Assembly: GCA_012845835.1 (NCBI GenBank)
Contig: JABAKD010000030.1
Coordinates: 4,018,416-4,082,415 of the forward strand
Direction of reading: 5' to 3'
Length of the DNA stretch: 64,000 nucleotides
Source of the DNA: Undaria pinnatifida
Lineage: Eukaryota > Sar > Phaeophyceae > Laminariales > Alariaceae
Part shown: positions 45,180 through 56,627 of the stretch, piece by piece
Layout of the letters: each line of letters starts with the position of its first letter
Position numbering within the stretch: the stretch's first letter is position 1
Translations under genes and position numbers: made by a program
Notes under the pieces: model-generated
The model's input: the letters and a program-made list of their open reading frames with translations, nothing else
Databases searched by the model: none
Told to the model about the DNA's origin: nothing

Positions 45180-47245
45180 CCTGCTGATTCTCCAGAGCCC
45201 TACTCCCCAGTCTTGAAAGCCCCCAGCTCTCCCAGTCCCCAGCTCTCCAAATCCCCAGTTTTCCCGCCCCCCAGCTCTTCAGCCTCCCAGCACTCTCAAC
45301 CTCCAGCCCTCCCATTCCCCAGTCTTCCCACCGCTCAGTCCCCAGCCCTCCCACCCTCTAGTCGTCCCATTCCCAGCTCTCTCCCCCTCCAGCCCTCATA
45401 CCCCCAGTGCTTCCACCCACCAGCTCTCCTAGCCAGCAGCGCTCCCCCCCCCTCGCGCTCGAAGCCCCAAGCCTCCCCAACCTCCAGTCCTCCACCTACC
45501 AGTCCTCCCACCACCCAGCCCACTCACTCGACAGCCATTCCACGCCCCAGTCCCCCCCCCCCCCAGCCACCCAAGCCGCTACCTCTCCAAATCCCCAGCC
45601 CTTCCCAGCGTCCAGCTCCCCCAGTCCCCATCTTTCCCACCCCACGGCCCTCCAAAGCTCCAGCCCGCCCATTTCCCAGTTCTTCCACCGCCCAGCTCTC
45701 CCAGTCGGCAGGGCTCCCACCTCCCCGCTCTCCAAGCACCCAGCTCTGCTAGTCCTCAGTCCTTCCACCCGCCACCCTTCTCATCCCCAGCCCTTCCGCT
45801 CCCCAGTCCTTTCACCACCCAGCCCTCCCACCCCGGAGCCCTCCAACCTCCGACCCCTGCCAGCTCTCAACCCCCAGACGACAGCTTCTAGCCCCAGCTG
45901 CCAGCCTCCATCCTCCCATCGACCAGCCATCCCAACCCCCAGCCCTCCACTCTTTTAGCCCTCACATCCCCCAGCCCCTGGTCCCCAGCCCCCACGCCCG
46001 GGCCCTCAGCCCTCCCACCTCCCAGCCCTCCCACCCCCCAGCCATCCCACCCCCCCGTGCTCCCATCCCCCAGCTCTCCCAGCCCCCAGCGCCCCACCCC
46101 CCAGCCCTCAAAGGCCTCAGCTATCCCACCCCTCAGCCCCCAGTCCGCAAATCCGAGCCCACCGTCCACAGCCCCCAGTCTACAGCACTCGCCCCCCGAA
46201 TTCCAGACCCCACTCTTAAGCCCTCTCAATCCCGCAGCCCCCCTACCCCCCAGACCTGGCACCCCCGTGACCTGCCACCCCCCAGGAATTCCACCCCCCA
46301 GACATTCGACCCCATAGCCCTGCCATATCCCAGCTCTCCCAGCCACCTCCCCCCCCCCCCCTCCCAACCAGGGAAGCCCCTAGCTTTCTCAGCCCCGAGC
46401 GCTCCCACCCCTCAGGCCTCCAACCCCCCAGCTGTCCCAGCCCCTAGCTCTCGCAGCCCCCAGCTCTCCCAGCGCCCAACCTTCCCACCGCCAAGCCCTC
46501 CAAGTCCCCAGCGCTTTAACCGTCCAACCCTCCCAGCCCCCAGCCGTCCCAGTCCCCGGTGCGCCACCCCGCACCCTTCAAACCCCCCAACCCCTCCACC
46601 CCCCAGCCCCTCCACCCTCCAGCCCTCCAACCGCCCAGATCCTCCAAGCCCCCAGCTCTCCCACCCCTCCAACCCTCCAGCCCTCCCACTTCCCAGCGCT
46701 TCCACCATGCAGCTCACGGACCTCCCACCCCCTAGCCCTCCCATCCCCAGGTTTCTTTCCCTTCAGGCGTCTCTCCCTCGAACTCTTCCACCGCCCAGCT
46801 CTTCCAGCCCGCAGCGCTCCCAACCCACCACCCGCGAAGCCCCCAGCTCTACCAATACCCAACTCTTCCGCCCCCAGGCCTTCCGGCTCCCCAGTCCATC
46901 CAACCCCCAGTCCTACCACCCTGCAGCCCTCCGACCCCCCTGTCGTGCCAGCCCCTTGCCTCCAGCCCCCAGCTCCCAGCCCTCCCGCTCCCCGGCCCCT
47001 CTACCTCCAAGCCCTCCCCTCTTTCGGCCCTCCCACCCCCCCGCCCCCCGCCTCCCGCCCCAGCTCCGAGTTCCCGGCCCCCAGACCCCAACCCTCCGCC
47101 CTCCAGCCCGCCAGCCCTCCCACCCCCTAGCCCTATCACTCCCCGACCATCCTATCCAGCAGCCCCCCCACTCCCCGGCCATCCTATCCCCAGTGCTCCC
47201 GCCCCCTAGCCCTCCCACTCCCCTCCAACCCCACAGCCATGGCCT
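45180..47245. repeat. C-rich minisatellite, block 3
   Basis: Same unit family and the same strand polarity as blocks 1 and 2. It ends at CTCCAACCCCACAGCCATGG near 47240. Confidence 0.95.
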
Positions 47246-48134
47246 TTGTGTGGGCTCTGGGCTCTGGGAAACACATTCTTACGTTTAAGCGCGTAACGAA
47301 TCATCTCCATGAGAAATCGGTTAGTTCTTCGCTCGTTCGAACGATGCACAACCAACACCTATATACTCGTATTTCCAATGGGGTACCCAACCGATTTTAC
47401 ACAAGAAGAGACATACTACATCCAAGGCTCCACGGTGTTATAGTTTTGTGCCACAAATTAGCCCTGTGGGACCACCAGGCCGCGAGTGGAAGGGGGAAAG
47501 AAGCCGAATGACTGCGGGCAATTACCTGGGTGGGGATGAGATTATGATGAGTAAGATAGACTATATCGGTAGTAGCAAAAATGAAAATACGTGGGGGAAG
47601 TAAATTGGGAAATGACGAGCAGATGGTCATAGGAGAGATACTACCGCTTTATGGATGGATATTCGATCTATATCGGAACCATATTTAGGCTATGTTGTCG
47701 GAGGACCATAACAAAAAGACTTATTAGTATATACTCCCAAGTATAGTGTTCTATATAACGTTGTACCTCGATTTTCACAACCCAGCGTAGGCCACTCGCG
47801 CGAGTGGTCGTGTAACTCGCTCAAAAATGGACTAAAAATCATCATGTTGGCGCAGCATAACGAACGCGTCCATTGATGGCAGCGGTTTGTATGTGCGGCG
47901 AAGCCGACAAGCAAAAACGCTTGTTTAAAAAGTGTGCAAAAAAACAGAGTAGCCATCACGACCACTACCACTGTATCACTATCACTATCACTCTTACTAT
48001 AACTATAGTCACAATTATAACTACAATTATACGAAGCTACTTAGTAAAATTATTGCTATAACCAAAAGTAATAAAAACACCGTAGCCTTATTCCCATACG
48101 AGAACACCACCAGTGAGCGTACAATACAACAACG
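47246..48134. other. Interval between minisatellite and LTR element, no gene seen
   Basis: Low-complexity (CACTAT)n-like sequence at 47955-48035 and nothing recognisable as coding. Confidence 0.5.
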
Positions 48135-48411
48135 TATCATAGGATTAAGGGACTGTTTCAGACACAGGTCACCCTTTTCAGGTTTCTCTTCTAGGCAGGT
48201 TCCACGTTGGTCACTCACTTTTACGAGATAAGCTCTTGTCTTAGTTCCACACACGCCACGTACGAACTGAATAGCGTTCAATTCCGCGAGGCAAAAGCAG
48301 CACCCCCTTTTTCCTATACGCACGTCCCTTCAAAGGCATGTGAAACCCTTTTGTATCCAGCCGTATCCCATATCTTACGCCTTGTTAGGTTCCCAGGGGA
48401 ATACCATGACA
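48135..48411 (-). repeat. 3' LTR of the retrotransposon
   Basis: Partner of 52948-53219. It differs by scattered substitutions and a few small indels, for example an extra CGTCC-type insertion near 48330. This divergence means the insertion is not recent. In element orientation it begins TGTCATGGTATTCCCC. Confidence 0.9.
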
Positions 48412-48427
48412 CTAGCCCACCCTGATG
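48412..48427 (-). other. Candidate polypurine tract
   Basis: In element orientation CATCAGGGTGGGCTAG directly precedes the TG start of the 3' LTR, the position expected for the plus-strand primer. It is only moderately purine-rich. Confidence 0.4.
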
Positions 48428-49089
48428 AGCCGTATATGCAGAAATATGGAAGTTTCGGGGAAGGACCGGTTCCACGACCTAGAACATGACTCGTAGATGC
48501 GGCTCTTCACAACCTACTCCCACACCTCTGGCTTGCGAGGCTACGAAGCCTTAGGGAAATGCTACAGCAGAAAACCTCAATTGCGCAGAACGGAGGACGG
48601 AAAAAATGGTACAGAACACAACAGCGAATGGCGGGATTGATAGGCGCGAGAGCTATCACTTCCACACATTAGCGAGGGAAACGGGGGCAGAGAGAAGGGA
48701 AAACGGGAACTATGCAAAAAAATGGAAGCAATAACAAAATGCGAAAGCGCTTGGGTCGAAGGCGGAAGAGTCAAAAACCTCGCGAGCAAAGCCCCAAGCG
48801 GTCGCAAAAACGTACCAGAAAGCGCTACGTACGAAACCCAACTCGCGCGCGCGAAATGGACCTCGTGCTCCACCCTGCGGGGGCAACGTCGAAACCGGGC
48901 GGATTATTTCCAGGAAAATCCCCCCAGGAAAACTGAATAAAAACCCAGAGCAAAAATGATTGTCCCCCGACGAATCAAAATTCAAAACCGGGAAAACCGG
49001 ATAAAAATACTCGAGGGCAGTGGTGGCCTGAACGTCAACTAGCCACGCCCGCGCCTCGAGGTTCATCTACTAGTATGTTACTTTGAATC

Positions 49090-51190
49090 TCGCGTGCATC
49101 TAACCGATGTACCCCGACGGAGTTGAAGGCACCAGGAACCTTGAACACCTCCTGTCGAAGTCACGTAGTGAGCCGGAGAGAGCGGAAGCTTGATCGGTCC
49201 CGAGTCGTCTAGAAAACGTATCAAATATTCCCCGTCGATGGATGTGCAAGCGCTGGTTTTCCCAAGCCACCACAAGCCGTGATCGGCTTTGTACCAAAAA
49301 TGGGCCCCATTGGGGAGCACCGTGGTGCTGTACGTAGTGCTGTAGTGCTGTAGTGCTGTAGTAGCGTAATCAGTCAGCACGCGGCACGCAGCCGTAGCCA
49401 GGTGCCAAGAAACGTTCGCCGTTAGCACGGGAAAGCTCCCGTTGTGCAGCCCCAATGCGCATCTGCCGATACGGGCGGTTGGTTTGGCGTTGTTGGTTTG
49501 TAGTGCCAGCCCAGTAGAGCAAGATCGGCTGGCGTGGGAGCTGGAGGTCCATCTCCCGTTCCCACGACGAGCGGGAGAGCCCAGTCCAATACGTCTCGTA
49601 CATCACCGCGATGACCTCATCCCTACAATGGACCGATTGATGGCCGGTGATCCTTTCCACCACTAGTCGTTGGAGGGGCGCCGACACGTCGCCTTGGGTC
49701 ACGTGATATGGGGGGGATTTTTTTCGTAAAATTGTTGAGCACGTACTGCGTCAACCCATCCGGAAGGCACTTGGGCATGTCGCCGTGGTCGTGGGGGTTG
49801 GTGCAGGGCTTGCAGCGCTCGACGGAGACGCGGCGGTGCGCATCCGCGCCGGGCATGTCTGTGGGGAGGTCCAACGAGAGGAGCTTATGCCCGAAAGGGG
49901 AACCGTCCGGTGTGTCGCTAGAGGGGCAGGGGCCGACGGCAAGGATCTTGTAGGGGCCCGTCCAATTTAGCGCGAATTTGGTCTTGAGCACCTTTGCATC
50001 CGCGCCGGCTTTCGCGCCTTGGCGAATAGTGGAGGCCGTATTATACAGCCAAGCCCAATAACCTACAACGAAGTTGGGAACCTGGCGCAAATCGTCCGAA
50101 AGGGCTGAGTTTCGCCGTTCCACGCGGGAAACTGTTAAGGCATGCATCTCGCGAACAATACCGTTGGCGCGCGTTGGCGTTCTGACGCCAGGTCACAGTA
50201 TGCGAGGTGGTCGCGGGCCAGGCTCTGATGGCCGGCGACCCCGGAGCGGTCGAAAAAATTGAGAGGGAGGCGCGGGAGCCTGCCCATGTGAACCTCGTTG
50301 GGGGCCAGGCCAGTGGCGGCACTGGCCGGATTGTTGTAGGCGAACTCCACGTGCGGCAACTGCGCATCCCAATCGCTTTGGCGTTCGTTGACGACCATAG
50401 CCAGCATTTGGGCCATTGTGTGGTTAACGTGCTCCACACCACCGTTGCCGCTTGGATGGTAGGAGCTGGTGGCGATTTTTCGAACACCAAGAAGCTCATA
50501 CACGACGTGTGAAAGCTTGGGGCAGAACTGGAGGCCGTTGTTCGAGAGGATGCTTCGTGGACATCTCCAAAGGGGAATGTACCGGTTGATAAGCATGATT
50601 GCCGTGCCTTCGACTGTAAATTCAGCGGCGGTGACGGCGAACATGTTCGCACGACGGCTAAAGCGGTCGGTGAAAACAAAATATAGGTGCTACCCCGGGG
50701 CGTGACCGGCAATGGCCGGCCCAAAATAGTCCACGCTTACCGCAATGCCCGGCCCCGGAGGGAGGGGAGTCAAAATGACGGGCCATCGAACCGTCAGTCG
50801 CGGTGTCTTCCACGCTTGGCACTTCAAGCAATGGCGCAACCACCAGCGGGTGCATATGCTCATTCCTATTCACCAATAGATACGCTCGAGCATGCGAAGT
50901 GTGCGTGCCGTGCCTAGATGGCAGGAAGCGGTCGAATGGCAGGCTTGCATATGATCCAAGGGTGCATGAGTAGCGGCACGTGAATACGGAAAGGTTCGTC
51001 GCTCAAAAGGCCAGCCGCGCACTCCGCAGGCCGTAAGGAGTAGTGGGCCGGGGTTTGATTACGGACGAGGAGGACAATGTCCTCGTCGGTAGTATGGAGG
51101 CGGCCTTTGCCAGCGAGCTCTTGGATCTCCGAGAAGGGGGGGCGCTGGTGTGAGGGGAAACGCGCTATGACTTCGGTGGGAAAGGCCAAT
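49090..51190 (-). pseudogene. Integrase region of the LTR element, degenerate
   Basis: Domains in minus order: a linker with SLRPAECAAGLLSDEPFR near 51000; an HHCC zinc finger, CHSTASCHLGTARTL then RHCLKC, near 50945-50820; and the catalytic core with first Asp in SVDYFGP near 50735. The second core motif reads SNNGLQF where family members have S-D-x-G-x-Q-F, so the catalytic Asp is Asn. The Glu is kept in GNGGVEHVNHTM. A C-terminal GPY-type segment (FALNWTGPYKILAVGP) and a tail with WYKADHGLWWLGK and YLIRFLDD (a chromo-like or Tudor-like fold by appearance) follow near 49970 and 49280. A frameshift near 50960, stops near 50870 and 50690, and frame changes near 50150, 49620 and 49440 make it inactive. 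Confidence 0.85.
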
Positions 51191-52287
51191 GGCCGGCCGA
51201 GAAGAATGTATTGTATGGCGGCGTAGCACGTAGGCTCTGCACGTTGCTCTCTCTCCCAATGGCGTGTGAATAACGCGCAGCGGAACCACCGAAGTGTAAT
51301 TCGGCAGCAGCGCCGAGGGCGTCCAAATCGGTCGTAGGGGGGGAGGGGGACTCCGAAGGGGTCGAGAGCCCTAAAAGCGGGAGACCCAAAGGCTCCGCTC
51401 GGTCGCGGTTAGACGTGATTGGTACCGTCGGGACAGGCGTTGGGGCTCGAGATGCGCTCGGGGCGGCATCCAAAGGCAGCCGAGGGCACGAAATGCGCGG
51501 CGGAGGGTCGACCCGAGAGGAAGACGTCCGCGGGACCCTGCCGGGTCCGAAACCACAGTCAACGGCAGGCTGGCGCCGGCCTGGCTGTTCTTCGGCGCGT
51601 CCGAGTGGAGATGCGGCCCGTAGGCGGCAGTGCCACTGAAGCTTCCGATGGGGGCGTAGGGGCCCGCGGGGTTAAGTCTGGCGGAGTAGCCCAGAAGGGC
51701 ACCGCAAAAAACGGAGTGAGAGTGGCGTCGGCGGCAGGACAAAATGGCGCACGGCCGAGGCGGTCATCACCGGCACCGACGAAAGCAGAAACACCGCTAC
51801 CGACGGATCTCCCGGTGGGAGCAGAAAGGTCGTCAATCCTCATACGTGTCCCGTGTGCGCAAAAATCGCGAAAATCAGTGGAGTTAAGGGGGAGCCCACC
51901 CAAGACGTCGCTATCGGGTGGGGGCACCAGCCCACTCAAGCCAATGCCGGGGATCGATGTGGAGGGAGTGAGCAGGCCGCAAACCCTGACGAGGAAAAAA
52001 TATCTCAGTGCGCTCTGAATTGTATGTATCAGAGGTTGTGCGGGGGTTTGTCCCAGCCATAACGCGGTTGAAACTTCCCGAGAACAGGCCCTCGAGCCTC
52101 CCTATCAGGGCCAGCCCCGACCGTCCCTCTACCAGGAGCGGCTGCTGCGGTGGGTGGAGGGTATGCCTCGGCAAAATCTATGCTCGTGTGTGGCTCGCGT
52201 GGCTTGGTTATGCATCGGCTTGTGTACAAACTTGCATCTGGACCAGGGCCGAGGCCAAGGCTGTCTGCCAAAAGGGTGTGCATGTAT

Positions 52288-52599
52288 GGTAACGCTACCC
52301 CAGCGGTGCTGGGTAGTGCCAGGTACAGAGGCATGGCTGGTGGCTTGAGCGGCAACGCTACACCAGCAGGACTGGGTAGGGCTCAAAACAGAGGCGTGGC
52401 CGGTGGCGTGAACGGCGACGCTACACCAGCAGGGATGGGTACGGCTCGGAACAGAGGCGTTGATGGCGTGAACGACAACTCTACACCAGCAGGACTGGGT
52501 ACGGCTCGAAACAGGGGTGTGGCTGGTGGCGTGAGCGGCAACACTACACAAGCAGGGTTGGGTATGTCTCGGGACAGAGGCGTGGCTGGCGGCTTTGAC
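52288..52599. repeat. 63-bp tandem repeat, 5 copies
   Basis: Copies begin at 52288, 52351, 52414, 52474 and 52537. The third is 60 bp because of a 3-bp deletion. Unit start is GGCAACGCTACACCAGCAGG. All units are multiples of 3, so the minus frames stay open across the array. Confidence 0.9.
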
Positions 52600-52829
52600 G
52601 CAAAAGAAGGCGTGCATGATCGTTCAAAACTTAGCGTGCATACTGGTTCAAAATCAGACGTGCATGTTGGATCAAAATATCTAGCTCCGCCGGAGGAGCG
52701 GCCCTCCTCGCGAACGTAGTCGGTGGGGGGACTGGCACCGGGGGTGAGCTGGTCTATGGCAAGGGGCGCATCCCGGGTCGCTCTGCTTGTCTCAGAGGGA
52801 CGTGGGGAGCCCGTGCCAGGTTGGTTCAT
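52383..52829 (-). CDS. gag-like N-terminal ORF of the LTR element
   Basis: The frame opens at an ATG about 100 nt inside the primer-binding site, the place expected for gag. It starts MNQPGTGSPRPSETSRATRD and runs 148 codons before a stop. The second half consists of about 21-residue repeats (PPATPLFRAVPSPAGV type) encoded by a 63-bp minisatellite. No zinc knuckle or known capsid motif is visible, so gag is inferred from position only. Confidence 0.4.
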   Translation of the reverse strand: MNQPGTGSPRPSETSRATRDAPLAIDQLTPGASPPTDYVREEGRSSGGARYFDPTCTSDFEPVCTLSFERSCTPSFASKPPATPLSRDIPNPACVVLPLTPPATPLFRAVPSPAGVELSFTPSTPLFRAVPIPAGVASPFTPPATPLF

Positions 52830-52930
52830 CGGTGGACGGAGAAAAAAAAACGAGAGCTAGCTGCGTACTCTACTCGTAAGTCGGAGCAGTGAGCGATCGA
52901 TGGGAGAGCTGCGAAGAAAGAATGTCCAAA

Positions 52931-52945
52931 ACCGTCACGACGCCA
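52931..52945 (-). other. Candidate primer-binding site
   Basis: In element orientation the sequence just inside the 5' LTR reads TGGCGTCGTGACGGT, starting with the TGG that pairs with a tRNA 3' CCA. The matching tRNA end would be GTCACGACGCCA. Only position and the TGG start support it; the donor tRNA is not identified. Confidence 0.45.
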
Positions 52946-52947
52946 TT

Positions 52948-53219
52948 TATATTAGGATTAAGGGGTTGTTACAGACACAGGTCACCCTTTGCAGGTTTAT
53001 CTACTAGGCAGGTTCCACGTGGGCCACTCATTTGTACTAGATATGCTCTTGTCTTAGTTCCACACACGCCACGGACGAACTGAATAGCGTCCAATTCCGC
53101 GAGGCAAAAGCACCATCCCCTTTTTCCTATACGCACTTCAAAGGCATGTGAAATCGTTTTGTATCCAGCCGTATCCCATATATTACGCCTTGTTAGGCTC
53201 CCAGGGGAATACCATAACA
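52948..53219 (-). repeat. 5' LTR of the retrotransposon
   Basis: About 85-90% identical by eye to 48135-48411 in the same orientation. Shared blocks include CAGACACAGGTCACCCTTT, CTAGGCAGGTTCCACG, TAGTTCCACACACGCCACG and CCTTGTTAGG. In element orientation it begins TGTTATGGTATTCCCC. It is the 5' LTR because the coding direction is minus. Confidence 0.9.
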
Positions 53220-56200
53220 GACGACTGTGTCTTGCAGCGTTTTGTCAAACTATTTGCGCTGTTCAGGCTCTGGGATGCACATTATTTAAACTAAACGGGC
53301 AGGAAGTATAACGAACGATCTCCGATAAATCGGCCAAATTCATCTCGTTGGGATGAGATGAATACCAAACATCTATTTCCAACGTATACACCATATATCG
53401 CAGCATCAACCTCGCGCAAGAAGAAGCCTGCCATACGAGAACGCTTACCATCAATCAGTGAACTGAGCGTTCGACGCGCTATCCAGCTTCCCGCTCGAAT
53501 CTTCTTGCATGCCTCTCCTCTCACATCCGGTAGTCTCAGGCAAGTGTGATCTCTCAGGACGAGTAAAATATATTTAACGCACTTTATCACCACAACGAAC
53601 GACGTCCATGAAACGGGCAGGTTCTTCATCGCGTTGGGATGATGCACAAACCGCATCGATCGGTGTTCAATTGGAACGCGTACCGTTAATCTCGCACGAG
53701 AAAAAAAGAGTATGAATATACTTGCCCCTTTAGCCCCCCCTCGCGTCCGGTAAAAAAACACCAGCATTGACGGATCTCCAACGAACACCGATCGGTTGAC
53801 CAAACAATCAGGACAGCAGCGTGTTCATGAGTATACACCATCAGCCTGAACCACCGGTGAACTTTGAACGCGCTGTCCAGCTTGCCACAGTTGTCTTTTG
53901 TTTTGCCTCCCCTCCCTTACGGTGAACCAGCAGCAGCAGCAGCAGCAGCGGTGATTGATCTCCAACGAGCAAGATGGTCTTTATGCACCCTATCACTACA
54001 GCACGACGCCCGACAGAAGTATACTCGTAAGACGAATCTTGCTACTTGTGGCGTTTTTCTTTTCTCTGTGGGCTCTACGTAGGACGCAGATACTTTTAGT
54101 TAGACGGGTAAAACTTGAAACGGTAAAACGAACGATGCCCATATCAATAAATCGGCCAGGTTCACCTCGCTGGGATGACGAACAACAATCTGTCTTGTTT
54201 CCGATAAAAAGGTACGGTACCATTAACCTCGCACACAAAGGACAACACGAACCGTCCCAGTGGACCACAAGCGACCGCCGCGCTTTCATCTGGCTTTTCA
54301 CTTGCCTTGTTGCTCGCCTGCCCTTCCTAGTTGGACGAGAGCAAGGCGTCTTCTATGCCCCATGCCAGCTTTCTCCCAACGGTCGACAGGCGCAGTCTCT
54401 GATTTGAAGGCAGCAAAAAAAACACAAAATCAAAATCCAGCTGCGGCCCGCTGTTGTGAGGCTGAGGCTGATGATGATACACGACGATGGCATACGTCCG
54501 CCGGGATGCGCAGAGAAGAAGAAGACAGGAAATGCCCGTGGGGGTAGGTATTGGTGCTGGGCGACGCTCGCGACCTCAGCATGGAAGAAGGGGCATAGGG
54601 AATAGGTCTGGTCTTGCCCTTGTCCTAATTTTGTCTTTCCCCTAGAATGGGATCTTGATTCTTGATGCGGCTCAATTGAAAATTATTGTTCCCCACCAGC
54701 CAATCAGAAGCCGTACAAAACTGGACCCTGTTCCCTTTTAGGTGAGGCCAACGTAACACTCGAAAACCGAGGTTTACGAGTTTTACTAGAATCAAACGCC
54801 CAACACGCCAAGATGCCGGTGAGGTTTATAGCTACCGCCGTAGAGACCCGATGGTGGCCCCGATGTAGTACCATGGGTCCAAACACCCTAAACACTCTCT
54901 GTGCGCTTCATGATTGTATGGCATGCTTCTAGAGCTGCGGTAAAGTCGAGATAACAATGGGCAACAAGGCAAGATATTCAAGCTTAAGTTTTTCACGTGC
55001 TCCCGTACTGCGCGGCAGAAGCAATCAGAAAGCAGCAGGCTGTACATCTGTTACGCAACGCTCGTTCTTGAGCTTGCCAACGTTAGCAATGCTCCGTGCT
55101 GCGCCATATTGCGGCATGGTCGGCTAGTATGTTCTCTTCTCTCCGTCTCTGAAATTCGCGGCATGTTGTTTACTCACGTTTAGTCGATTAAAGTGCTGTG
55201 AAGCCAATGCCGTCTGTTGACTCCGCCACCAGCAGAGAACCGCCACGTACTCGTAACCCGAAACCCAGAGGGAAAATACGACGAAAACGACGATGGCGGC
55301 GTCGCCACTGCTTACCGACACTATCAATGGTGGTTTGTTATTAACAGAGTGCTGTGACATATCCCTGGTATCGTCTGTTCATCTCGCAACCAGAACTGCC
55401 ACGTACTCGTGCACCCGTGACCCTTTCGGGACGCCAAAGGAAAAAACATGACGACAAAAACCTGACCAATGCAGCCACTGCTTTGTAACAGCTCAGTAAA
55501 GCTCGGTCAGTTTAGAATGCTTTTATTAATAGTAACCGAACTATCATACGTACAACGATGCAGGGGGCTGCACGACGTGGCCACAGGCAGGATGATGTTT
55601 CTAGTACAGTACCGAACTATCATACATACAACGATGCAGGGGGCTGCACGACGTGGCCACAGGCAGGGTGATGTTTCTCGTATAGTCTAGTACCTACTTT
55701 TGCGCGCTCACACGTCAATAGGCCGTTGATAAGACCCAAAACACTACGTGGTATATACCTGGCACGTCGTACGTTTGGTTGCTGTCCCGTTATGAGATGA
55801 AACGCCCCCCGATACCCCCAGCCCCCCCGGCTCTTACACCTGAAGACTGGCCAACACCAAAACAATCGCGATCCCGGTGGCTATTGAATTTTGTACGTTG
55901 CGCCCAATATTTGCCAACAATCCCCCTATCATTTTTTTTTTGCACACTTCTACTTTCCAGCTTCTGGACAAGCCGTGGTCACAGGTGTCGTCCCTTCTTC
56001 CCCCCGGTTCTTGCCTTCAATTTGTATCGCGCATAGGGTTCACCAATCCCACTGCTCGTCGATTTTTCATCGAGTGTTGCTAACTCACGCTCTCGCGCTT
56101 TCCGCAAGTCAATTTGTGCACACGAAAAAGTCCACACGAATTTATACGAGTATGCACTCGGGGGGATTCGAACTCACGAAACTCACCTATACCAGGTTCG

Positions 56201-56348
56201 ATGATAACCTGATACGCCACCGAGGCGACCGGTTCTACCAATTACAGGAGCCCTTGACGAGATCGCTGAAGCCGGATTATGCGTCCATCCACCGCCGACC
56301 GAAAATAACGCACACAGCAAAGTTAACGACAAAATCCGGGGCTTCTTA
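53220..56348. other. Interval without a supported gene
   Basis: Contains a (CAG)n run at 53929-53950, a direct repeat of about 70 bp (ATGCAGGGGGCTGCACGACG at 55557 and 55633), and several short open frames with no recognisable product. The initiator exon of UPF0587 may lie near its right end. Confidence 0.45.
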
Positions 56349-56572
56349 GAGGTCATGATCCGACCCGCGGGCCGGGCCAGGAGATTTCTAAACTCTCGCG
56401 GGTCGAGTCGGGTCGGTTCGGGAGGTCTCACGGGTCGGGTAGGGTAGGGTCAGGAGGTTTCCAATATCACGGGTCAAGTCAGGTCATGTCGGATCGGAAC
56501 ACCCTGACCCGACCCAACCCGTCCCGCGACAAGTGGCCGGGCCGGTGAAATTCTGTGTAAATATCCTGCTGC
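56349..56572. mobile_element. CCCGA-rich element, copy 6
   Basis: GTCATGATCCGACCCGCGGG at the left, CTCGCGGGTCGAGTCGGGTC inside, and GGCCGGTGAAATTCTGTG at the right. It lies just upstream of the first identified UPF0587 exon. Confidence 0.65.
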
Positions 56573-56627
56573 ACGAGTTACTAGCAACAGTTTACACAAA
56601 GGAGAGGAATGTTACACGTAATGCCAG

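Larger units (their letters stand above)
48135..53219 (-). mobile_element. Ty3/gypsy-like LTR retrotransposon, internally deleted
   Basis: Two direct repeats of about 275 bp bound a minus-strand internal region with a gag-like N-terminal ORF (from 52829) and an integrase remnant (49090-51190). A primer-binding-site candidate lies 2 bp inside the upstream LTR, and a purine-rich tract lies just before the downstream LTR. The internal 4.5 kb contains no reverse transcriptase motif (no YxDD) and no obvious RNase H between the gag-like region and the integrase zinc finger, so the element looks internally deleted and non-autonomous. Flanking bases AACG/GACG are at best a decayed target duplication. 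Confidence 0.85.

Noticed and set aside
52150-52719. A 189-codon + frame across the 63-bp repeat in the LTR element
   Set aside because: The element is coded on the minus strand; the frame stays open because units are multiples of 3.
56140-56250. tRNA-like sequence on the minus strand with a possible CAT loop and GAGTTCGAATC
   Set aside because: The T stem has two mismatches, no acceptor pairing was found and the anticodon loop is atypical; at most a degraded tRNA.
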